Origin: CADDZP01 sp035948135
GTDB taxonomy: Bacteria > Actinomycetota > Acidimicrobiia > Acidimicrobiales > AC-14
Length of the DNA stretch: 64,000 nt
Reading direction: 5' to 3'
NCBI GenBank assembly: GCA_035948135.1
Contig: DASZJL010000051.1
Span: 27,392 to 91,391 of the forward strand
Shown here: positions 7,086 to 13,577 of the stretch, piece after piece
How the letters are laid out: every line of letters begins with the position of its first letter
Position numbering within the stretch: the stretch's first letter is position 1
Notes under the pieces: model-generated
Database searches by the model: none
Seen by the model: only the letters and a program-made list of their open reading frames with translations
Told to the model about the DNA's origin: nothing
Position numbers and translations under genes: made by a program

Positions 7086-8843
7086 ATGCTCCCCGACTAC
7101 GCGACCTACGACGAGGCCATCGGGCTCGACTGGTACGAGGTCGACCCGAACCTGCGCTTCACCCTCGACCGACTGCTCCCGGACCCTGGGGACCGGGCCA
7201 TGGCCGAGGAGTTGATCGCGGAGTATGGCCCCCTGGTCGGCGGGCCCATCGCGAAGCGGGCCGAGATCACCGACAAGAACGGTCCGGTCCTGCAGCGCTG
7301 GGACCACTGGGGCCGCGAGAACGACCAGGTCGTGCACAACCAGACGTGGCTCGACAACAAGGCCGACCTGGTGCGTCACAACTACACCTCGTTGCACGTT
7401 CGCGCCGGCAACCGGCCCGTGCCCGGTGTCGTCAGCGCAGCCCTCAACTATCTCGTCTGCCAGGCGGAGACCGCGCTGATCTGCGCCATGGGCATGACCA
7501 ACGGCGCGGCCGACATCGTGCAGCGCTACGCGCCTGACGCCGTCCGGGCCGACGTCGTCGGCCGCCTCACCAGCGCCGACCCCGACGCCGCGTGGGAGGG
7601 CGGCATGTTCCTCACCGAGCGCCAGGGGGGCAGCGACGTCGGCGCCAACACCACGACCGCGGTCCAGGACGGCGACGAGTGGCGCCTCTACGGCGAGAAG
7701 TTCTTCTGCTCGAACATCGACGCCGACGTGTTCATCGTGCTGGCCCGGCCCGAGGGCGCCCCGCCCGGCGGCCGGGGCCTCGCCACGTTCATCGTGCCCC
7801 GCCAACTGCCCGACGGCTCCACCAACGGATTCCACATGCGCCGCCTCAAGCCCAAGATGGGCACGGTCGGCGTCCCTACCGGCGAGGTCGTCCTCGAAGG
7901 GGCGCGCGCCTGGCTCGCAGGGGGATCGAGCGAGAGCGCCACGGGCGATGCGGCGCGCGATGGGCGGGGCCTCAACCGCATGATGGAGATGGTCAACGGC
8001 AGCCGCTTCGGCGTCGCCATCATGGGCCTTGGCATCCACCGTCGTTCATTCCTCGAGGCCGCCATCTACGCCGCCCACCGCGAGCAGTGGGGCCAGCGCA
8101 TCGACCGGTACCCACTCGTCCGCGAGACGCTGGTCGACCTGCTCGTCGAGCTCGAGGCCGGCATGGCCGTCACCTTCGAGTGCGCGGCAGCCGCCCGCGG
8201 GACCACCGACGAAGAGGAGGCGCGCCTGATCCGCCGCATCCTCATTCCCCTCGCGAAGATGCGGGCGACGCGCGCTGCGGTCGGCGCCTCGAGCACCGCC
8301 CTCGAGGTCCTCGGCGGCAACGGCTACATGAACGACTGGCCCATGGCCCGCCAGTTCCGCGACGCCCAGTGCCATCCGATCTGGGAGGGCACCGAGAACA
8401 TCATCTGTCTCGACGTGCGTCGGGCCATGCGCAGCGAGGGCGCCCACGAAGCGCTGCTCGCCCGCATCGAGCGCTCCCTTGACACCGCCGGTCCGCACGA
8501 GGCGTTGGCCCGGCCGGCCGACGCCGTGGCGAGCACGCTCAAGGACGCGCGCGAGGCGATCTCGTACCTCGCGAACGCGGACGACGACCTGCAACTGCTG
8601 CACGCCCGGCGCCTGGCGTACCTCCTCGCCGACCTGTCCGAAGGAGCGGTGCTGCTCGACGAGGCGGCCTGGGCCCTCGACCGAGACGGCGACGCCCGCA
8701 AGGCCTTGGTGGCCCGCCGTTTTGCCCGTTCGCACCTCGAGACCTTGCCCGTGCGGGGCATCGTCGACGACGACCGCAGCGTGCTCGAGTTCTTCGACCC
8801 CTTGATCCGCTACGGCAAGGTCGACGCCGCGGCCGTGGCCTGA
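7086..8843 (+). CDS. Acyl-CoA dehydrogenase, AidB-like
   Basis: 585 residues, clearly longer than a standard 380-residue acyl-CoA dehydrogenase and close to AidB-type proteins, with an extra N-terminal domain and a C-terminal extension. FLTERQGGSDVGANTT is the conserved FAD/substrate segment of the AidB group, FFCSNIDADVFIVLARP the middle beta domain, and PIWEGTENIICLDV carries the C-terminal glutamate region. The family uses FAD; some members oxidise acyl-CoA and AidB protects DNA from alkylation. An alkylation role would suit the AlkA-type gene 5 kb away, but this is speculative. Upstream in-frame codons overlap the kinase gene and were rejected in favour of ATG 7086. Confidence 0.85.
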   Translation: MLPDYATYDEAIGLDWYEVDPNLRFTLDRLLPDPGDRAMAEELIAEYGPLVGGPIAKRAEITDKNGPVLQRWDHWGRENDQVVHNQTWLDNKADLVRHNYTSLHVRAGNRPVPGVVSAALNYLVCQAETALICAMGMTNGAADIVQRYAPDAVRADVVGRLTSADPDAAWEGGMFLTERQGGSDVGANTTTAVQDGDEWRLYGEKFFCSNIDADVFIVLARPEGAPPGGRGLATFIVPRQLPDGSTNGFHMRRLKPKMGTVGVPTGEVVLEGARAWLAGGSSESATGDAARDGRGLNRMMEMVNGSRFGVAIMGLGIHRRSFLEAAIYAAHREQWGQRIDRYPLVRETLVDLLVELEAGMAVTFECAAAARGTTDEEEARLIRRILIPLAKMRATRAAVGASSTALEVLGGNGYMNDWPMARQFRDAQCHPIWEGTENIICLDVRRAMRSEGAHEALLARIERSLDTAGPHEALARPADAVASTLKDAREAISYLANADDDLQLLHARRLAYLLADLSEGAVLLDEAAWALDRDGDARKALVARRFARSHLETLPVRGIVDDDRSVLEFFDPLIRYGKVDAAAVA

Positions 8844-8936
8844 AGAAATCTCGGGAATCCTGTCGATCGCGCCCTCGGGCGTTCGTGTAGGGGGCGAGAG
8901 GCCGGCAGCGGGCCGGTCGCAACGGAGGAGATCGAG

Positions 8937-9293
8937 ATGAACCACTACCTGTTGTCGGTGCACATGGTGGAAGGCGAGGGCTACGCCTCCGACGAGGAGA
9001 TGCAGCAGGCGTTCAAGGACGTCGCCGCCCTCAATGAGGAGATCAAGCAGGCCGGCGCATGGGTCTTCGCCGGCGGGCTCGAGCCGGCCGACATCGCCAC
9101 GGTTGTCCGCGAGCAGAACGGCGACATCCTCACGACCGATGGACCCTTCGTCGAGGGCAAGGAGCACATCGGCGGCTTCTGGATCATCAAGGTCGCCGAC
9201 CTCGACGAGGCGTTGGCCTGGGCCAAGAAGGCCACCGTCGCGTGCCGCGGCGCGGTCGAGGTGCGCCCCTTCCAGGAAGACACGGAGAGCTGA
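8937..9293 (+). CDS. YCII-related (DGPF) domain protein
   Basis: 118 residues with the YCII ferredoxin-like fold and the hallmark DGPFVEGKEHIGGFWII (DGPF motif plus the GG-W strand). DGPF proteins are regularly encoded just upstream of ECF42 sigma factors, as here. A strong ribosome-binding site, GGAGGAG, lies 8 bases before the ATG, unlike the leaderless neighbours. The biochemical role of DGPF proteins is not settled, and they may be targets of the linked sigma factor. Confidence 0.85.
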   Translation: MNHYLLSVHMVEGEGYASDEEMQQAFKDVAALNEEIKQAGAWVFAGGLEPADIATVVREQNGDILTTDGPFVEGKEHIGGFWIIKVADLDEALAWAKKATVACRGAVEVRPFQEDTES

Positions 9294-9296
9294 GCC

Positions 9297-10520
9297 ATCG
9301 CCGCCGGCGCTGACCGTGTCGATATCGAGCGAGCCTTCCGTGACGACTCCGGAAGAGCAGTGGCGTCTCTGGTCCGTGTCTTCGGCGACATCGACATCGC
9401 CGAGGAGGCGGTCCAGGACGCCTTCCTCGTCGCCCTCGAGCGGTGGCCGTCGTCGGGCGTGCCGCCCAGCCCGGCCGGCTGGATCATCACCACCGCTCGC
9501 AACCGGGCGATCGACCGCTTGCGGCGTGAGTCGTCGCGCGACAACCGGCACGCCCAGGCTGCGCTCGTCCACGCGCAGGACGAGCCGAAGGAGGTGAGTC
9601 CCGTGCAGGACGACCGCCTCCGCCTGATCTTCACCTGCTGCCACCCGGCCCTGGCGCCCGAAGCCCAGGTGGCGCTGACGCTGCGGCTGATCGCCGGCCT
9701 GCAGACCCCCGAGATAGCGCGCGCTTTCCTCGTATCCGAGCCGACGATGGCCCAGCGCCTGGTGCGGGCCAAGAACAAGATCCGGGCCGCCCACATCCCG
9801 TACCGGGTGCCCACGGATGCCGAGCTACCCGACCGCCTGCGCCCCGTGCTCGCCGTCGTGTACCTCGTCTTCAACGAGGGCTACGTGGCCAGCGCGGGGG
9901 ACGACCTCGTGCGCGCCGAGTTGTGTGCGGAGGCGATCCGGCTGGCGCGGCTCCTCCACGAGCTGATGCCGGACGAGCCCGAGGTCGTCGGGCTCCTCGC
10001 CCTCCTTCTCCTGATCGAGTCGCGGCGGGCGGCGCGCACCGCGCCGGACGGCTCGATGGTCCGTCTGGCCGACCAGGACAGGTCGCTGTGGAACCAGGCC
10101 CTGATCGGTGAGGGCCAGGCCCTGGTGCGCGCGTGCCTGCGCCGCAATACGCCCGGCCCGTACCAGATCCAGGCCGCCATCAACGCGGTGCACAGCGATG
10201 CGCCAACGCCGTCGGCGACCGACTGGCTGCAAATCGTCGCCCTGTACGACCAGCTCATGGCGGTCGCGCCGACGCCGGTCGTGGCCGTGAACCGCGCCAT
10301 CGCCATCGCCGAGGTCGACGGGCCGGGTCCGGCGCTGGCGATCGTCGACCAGCTCAGCGTCGACGGCTACTACCTGTTTCACGCGGCGCGCGCTGACTTC
10401 CTCGAACGCCTGGGGCGTCACGACGAGGCCGCCGCCGCGTACGACGAGGCGCTGGCCCGGACGACGAACACCGCGGAGCGGCGACTGCTCGAACGGCGAC
10501 GGGCCGCGCTGCCCGCCTAG
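9297..10520 (+). CDS. ECF42-type RNA polymerase sigma factor with C-terminal TPR-like extension
   Basis: About 407 residues. Region 2 is FGDIDIAEEAVQDAFLVALERWP, followed by RNRAIDRLRRESSR. Region 4 is LTLRLIAGLQTPEIARAFLVSEP and TMAQRLVRAKNKIR. The remaining roughly 200 residues form the helical TPR-like domain characteristic of ECF42. The first ATG, GTG or TTG in frame is GTG 9360, but family-like sequence (DIERAFRDDSGRAVASL) begins before it, and the frame opens only at 9294. ATC 9297 lies 7 bases after GGAGAG and is the best-placed initiation codon, which would be non-standard. Confidence 0.85.
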   Translation: MAAGADRVDIERAFRDDSGRAVASLVRVFGDIDIAEEAVQDAFLVALERWPSSGVPPSPAGWIITTARNRAIDRLRRESSRDNRHAQAALVHAQDEPKEVSPVQDDRLRLIFTCCHPALAPEAQVALTLRLIAGLQTPEIARAFLVSEPTMAQRLVRAKNKIRAAHIPYRVPTDAELPDRLRPVLAVVYLVFNEGYVASAGDDLVRAELCAEAIRLARLLHELMPDEPEVVGLLALLLLIESRRAARTAPDGSMVRLADQDRSLWNQALIGEGQALVRACLRRNTPGPYQIQAAINAVHSDAPTPSATDWLQIVALYDQLMAVAPTPVVAVNRAIAIAEVDGPGPALAIVDQLSVDGYYLFHAARADFLERLGRHDEAAAAYDEALARTTNTAERRLLERRRAALPA

Positions 10521-10530
10521 GAGCTTTGGC

Positions 10531-11295
10531 TCACTCGAGCCCGGCTCCCTCCCAGAGGCGGATGCCGCCTAGCAGCCCGCCCTCGTTGCCGACCAGGCGG
10601 ATCTTGGCGGCGAGGTCGGGAAGCTCGCGCTGCAACCTGTCGGTGTCGACCTTTTCGGCGTTTCCCCCGCCGAGCAGGATCGCGTCGGGGATGATCAGCG
10701 CGTCGAGGGCCGCCAGCGCCTTCTGTATCCGCCGGTTCCAGCGCTTGGTGCCGAGCTTCTTGCGCGCTGCGTTGCCGATGTAGTCGTTGTAGCTGGCACC
10801 CGTGACCGCGGGGTGGTGGGCGAGCTCGAGGTGCAGGGCCAGGTGACCGTCGCGAAAGACCGCCGAACCCATGCCCGTTCCGAGCGTCAGCACCAGCTCG
10901 AGGCCTTTGCCGGACACGACACCCGCGCCCTGCACGTCGGCGTCGTTGGCGACGCGGACCGGAACGCCGAGGGCGGCGGCGAGCGCGCCAGCCAGGTCGA
11001 AGTCGGCCCACGCCCCGACCAGCGAACGTCTGACACGGCTGCCCGGCCCGTGCGCGGTGACGAAGTGGGGGGCGGTGACGACGTGCCCGTTCCGCACGAC
11101 ACCGGGAAAGCCGACCGACACCCGCTGGAAGGGCGGAAGCCCTTTCACCAGGCCGACGAGATCGGCGACGAGCTTCTCGGGCGGGGAGGGATAGGTCGTC
11201 TCGATCCGCACCCGGTCGTGCTCTGGATGCCCCTGAGCGTCCAGCACCGTGGCCTTCAGCCCGGTGCCGCCAACGTCGAAAACGAGGGTGTTCAC
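10531..11295 (-). CDS. ROK family sugar kinase (polyphosphate-glucokinase-like)
   Basis: 254 residues from a GTG that overlaps the LLM gene stop by 4 bases. VFDVGGTGLKATVLD is the N-terminal phosphate loop of ROK kinases, VANDADVQGAG contains the catalytic Asp, and LVLTLGTGMGSAVF is the second phosphate loop. The compact length and the closing LLGGG motif resemble PpgK, which phosphorylates glucose from polyphosphate or ATP. The zinc-binding CxCGxxGC motif of other ROK proteins is absent, as in PpgK. The glucose specificity is inferred. Confidence 0.75.
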   Translation of the reverse strand: MNTLVFDVGGTGLKATVLDAQGHPEHDRVRIETTYPSPPEKLVADLVGLVKGLPPFQRVSVGFPGVVRNGHVVTAPHFVTAHGPGSRVRRSLVGAWADFDLAGALAAALGVPVRVANDADVQGAGVVSGKGLELVLTLGTGMGSAVFRDGHLALHLELAHHPAVTGASYNDYIGNAARKKLGTKRWNRRIQKALAALDALIIPDAILLGGGNAEKVDTDRLQRELPDLAAKIRLVGNEGGLLGGIRLWEGAGLE

Positions 11296-12191
11296 GAGGT
11301 AGAGCTCAGTGTCGGCGCCACGTCGTTCATGAACGTGGTGGCCTCGTCGATGACCTGGTCGGTCGGGGCGAAGGTCATGAGGTCGACGACGTCGATCCCC
11401 AGGTCGGCCTGAGCCCGCAGGGCGTCGGCCGGCATGCCGAGGAAGCCCTGGCCGACGAGCAGGAGGTCGTCGAGCGAGCGGCCTTCCTCCTCGCAGAAGC
11501 GGCCCAGCGTGTCCAGGCGTTCGCGCACGGCACCTTCGGGGTCGGCTGCCAGCTTGTCGCCCGCGGCCGACACGGCCCACCCGTCGCCCCAACGGGCGGC
11601 CCGGCGCAGGGCGGCGTTGCCGTGGCCGCCGACGATGACGGGGATGGTGTTGCCGGGCTGGGGCGGCTGGGGACCGAAGCCGGCCTCGCAGTGTGAGTAG
11701 AAGCGGCCCTCGTGAGCGACCGTGCCCTTCTGCCAGGCCTCGCGCATGAGAGCCACGTGCTCGTCGAGGCGGGCGAAGCGTTCCTCCATAGGGACGTCGA
11801 CCGCGTCGAACTCCTCGGCCATCCATCCCGCGCCGACGCCGAGGATCATGCGCCCGCCGGCGATGGCGTCGGTGGTCGCCAGCTCCTTGGCCAGCACCAC
11901 GGGGTGGCGGTAGGTGGCGATGAGGACGCGCGTGCCGAACTTGATGCGCTCGGTTGCCCCCGCCAGCGCTCCCATGACAGCGACGGGGTCGTAGAAGGGG
12001 AAGTCGGGGAGCATGGGGTACGAGCCGTCGGGCGTGTACGGGTACTTCGACTCGAGGTTGGTCGGCGTGAACAGGTGGTCGAAGAGCCAGACCGAGTGGA
12101 ACCCGAGGTCCTCCGCGGCGCGGGCCACGCGCAGGATGTCGGGACCGTTGGCAAACGGGCCGGCGTTGGGCAGATGCAGTCCGAATTCCAT
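11292..12191 (-). CDS. LLM class F420-dependent oxidoreductase
   Basis: 299 residues of the luciferase-like monooxygenase TIM barrel. It starts MEFGLHLPNAGPF, with AEDLGFHSVWLFDHL for the first helix and strand and RMILGVGAGWMAEEF for the flavin/F420-binding segment; this architecture matches actinobacterial F420-dependent members. The substrate is unknown. It is the first gene of a two-gene operon with the ROK kinase. TAGTGT on its coding strand ends 9 bases before the ATG, consistent with a leaderless mRNA. Confidence 0.85.
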   Translation of the reverse strand: MEFGLHLPNAGPFANGPDILRVARAAEDLGFHSVWLFDHLFTPTNLESKYPYTPDGSYPMLPDFPFYDPVAVMGALAGATERIKFGTRVLIATYRHPVVLAKELATTDAIAGGRMILGVGAGWMAEEFDAVDVPMEERFARLDEHVALMREAWQKGTVAHEGRFYSHCEAGFGPQPPQPGNTIPVIVGGHGNAALRRAARWGDGWAVSAAGDKLAADPEGAVRERLDTLGRFCEEEGRSLDDLLLVGQGFLGMPADALRAQADLGIDVVDLMTFAPTDQVIDEATTFMNDVAPTLSSTS

Positions 12192-12200
12192 AGACCAGGC

Positions 12201-12210
12201 ACACTACGAG
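12201..12210. promoter_or_regulatory. Partial bidirectional -10 element (A-CAC-TA-CGA-G)
   Basis: The minus-strand half (TAGTGT, 9 bases before ATG 12191) is a good TANNNT hexamer. The plus-strand half is TACGAG, with the T shifted by one base and only 5 bases to ATG 12216, so the DUF971 side is weak. Confidence 0.35.
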
Positions 12211-12215
12211 TCGGC

Positions 12216-12521
12216 ATGCCCACCCCGCACGAGCCCGCAACCATCGACCTCGAGCGCGATCGAGGTCTGACGATCGTTTGGGACGACGACGTCGTCTCCC
12301 ACTTCGGTCTCGAAGAGCTGCGGGTCAACTGCCCGTGCGCCGAGTGCCGCGGGCTGCGCGACCAGGGTGCGGTGGCGTGGCCGAAGCCGACGAGCCCCCA
12401 GCCCCTGCGGGCCGAAAGCGCCGAGCTGGTCGGCGCCTGGGGGATCAGTGTGCGCTGGAACGACGGCCACAGCACGGGGATCTATGCCTGGGACGTGCTC
12501 CGAGCGTGGTCGGAGGACTGA
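12216..12521 (+). CDS. DUF971 (gamma-butyrobetaine hydroxylase-like N-terminal) domain protein
   Basis: 101 residues covering one DUF971 domain. LTIVWDDDVVSHFGLEELRVNCPCAECRG contains, within its last part, the CPCAxC motif, and SVRWNDGHSTGIYAWDVLR is the conserved C-terminal half. The domain binds a metal through Cys/His ligands in eukaryotic relatives. Bacterial stand-alone members have been linked to iron-sulfur or nucleotide-binding proteins, but none is adjacent here. Function unassigned. Confidence 0.8.
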   Translation: MPTPHEPATIDLERDRGLTIVWDDDVVSHFGLEELRVNCPCAECRGLRDQGAVAWPKPTSPQPLRAESAELVGAWGISVRWNDGHSTGIYAWDVLRAWSED

Positions 12522-12525
12522 CAGG

Positions 12526-12531
12526 TAGCCT
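12526..12531 (+). promoter_or_regulatory. -10 hexamer TAGCCT of the tandem-HTH gene
   Basis: TAGCCT ends 7 bases before ATG 12539, predicting a leaderless transcript separate from the DUF971 gene. Confidence 0.5.
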
Positions 12532-12538
12532 GCTCTCC

Positions 12539-12850
12539 ATGGCCGCTATGGGCTTCACGCACATCGAACGCCGCATGGTCCGCCTCGCCGAGCGGGGTCT
12601 CGCTGACGACGAGATCGCCCGGCGGTTCCGGAAGAGTCCAGCGTTCGTTCAGCGTGTCCTCGCGCTGGCCCGTGTACCGCGCCAGGGCGACGGCGCCGAG
12701 AACACGCCGCTGCGTCCGATCGAGCGACGCGTGCTGAAGTGGCGGGCCAAGGGAGCGTCGCCCAGCGACATAGCGACGCGCTTCCGCCGCCAGCCCCGCT
12801 CGATCGAGCAGATCGAGCGACTCGCCCTGTACAAGCAGTCGGCCGAGTAG
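12539..12850 (+). CDS. Small protein made of two tandem HTH repeats
   Basis: 103 residues, essentially two copies of the same helix-turn-helix unit. Repeat 1 is ERRMVRLAERGLADDEIARRF followed by SPAFVQRVLALA. Repeat 2 is ERRVLKWRAKGASPSDIATRF followed by QPRSIEQIERLA. Each looks like a LuxR/sigma-4-type HTH (recognition helix after the DEIA or SDIA turn). The protein is very basic and has no sensory domain. It may bind DNA as a monomer through both repeats. It does not belong to a named family I can recognise. It ends 4 bases before a convergent gene. Confidence 0.6.
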   Translation: MAAMGFTHIERRMVRLAERGLADDEIARRFRKSPAFVQRVLALARVPRQGDGAENTPLRPIERRVLKWRAKGASPSDIATRFRRQPRSIEQIERLALYKQSAE

Positions 12851-12854
12851 TCGG

Positions 12855-13544
12855 CTACGGCCCGGCTGGGCCGCGGAGCCGGCGCTGGCGGGTGTCGACC
12901 GCTGCCGTCGCGGCGGCCGCCAGCACGACCAGGGCGACCGCGATGTAGCGCGGCACGTCGCTGTGCTTCGACGCCTTCTTCACGGTCACGGGCACGAGCG
13001 AGGTCGACGTCGAGGTCGGCGACAGCACGATCGTCGTGACCGTCGTGCTCGACGAGGTGCTGCTCGACGTGGTTGGCGCCACTGTCGTTGTGGTCGTCGG
13101 TGCCGTGGTGGGCGTCGTCGATGCCGGCGTCCCGCTGACCGTGAAGCTGGCGCTCCCGTTCTGACCGTTGGGGCTCGTCGCCGTGATCGTCGCCCCGCCC
13201 GCGTCGGAACAGTTGATGTTCGTCGGTGAGGCGCACGCCGCCGGGATGCGGACGCTGTTGGAGCCCGATCCGCTGGCTACCGCGATCGTCGTCGTCTTCG
13301 TGCCCTGCTTGAAGTCGACGTAGATGCACGTCTGGCGGCTCGGGTTGTTCGGGTTGCACCCGCCGATGAGGTCGAAGTTCTGCAGGGTCAGAGTGGTCGT
13401 GCTCCCGGCCGGACCGGTGCTCGGGTTGACGCTGACTGTCGGCGTCGTCTGGGCCAGGGCCGGCCAGGCCGACAGGGCGACGGCGATGGCCGCCACCAGG
13501 AGGGCGGCGGCGCCGCGACGGGCCGGAGAAAGCGTGCAAATCAC
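12855..13544 (-). CDS. Exported Thr/Ser-rich protein with IPT-like domain and C-terminal membrane anchor
   Basis: 229 residues. Signal peptide: basic start, then ALLVAAIAVALSAWPALAQ with a plausible cleavage after ALAQ. The mature part begins TPTVSVNPSTGPAGSTTTLTL, the first strands of an IPT/Ig-like fold, followed by a long Thr/Ser stretch and a membrane helix (PRYIAVALVVLAAAATAAV) with an Arg-rich tail. This is a cell-surface layout. Two cysteine pairs (GGCNPNN/RQTC and AACAS/NCSD) may form disulfides. No enzymatic motif. The lipoprotein at 34042 has a similar opening (PAQGPVGTAFTL). Confidence 0.65.
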   Translation of the reverse strand: MICTLSPARRGAAALLVAAIAVALSAWPALAQTTPTVSVNPSTGPAGSTTTLTLQNFDLIGGCNPNNPSRQTCIYVDFKQGTKTTTIAVASGSGSNSVRIPAACASPTNINCSDAGGATITATSPNGQNGSASFTVSGTPASTTPTTAPTTTTTVAPTTSSSTSSSTTVTTIVLSPTSTSTSLVPVTVKKASKHSDVPRYIAVALVVLAAAATAAVDTRQRRLRGPAGP

Positions 13545-13550
13545 CGGCGG

Positions 13551-13556
13551 AGGCTA
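13551..13556 (-). promoter_or_regulatory. -10 hexamer TAGCCT (minus strand) of the exported protein
   Basis: On the minus strand TAGCCT ends 6 bases before the GTG start at 13544, giving a leaderless arrangement. Confidence 0.45.
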
Positions 13557-13577
13557 CGTGCAAGCCGGGGGCGCGTG

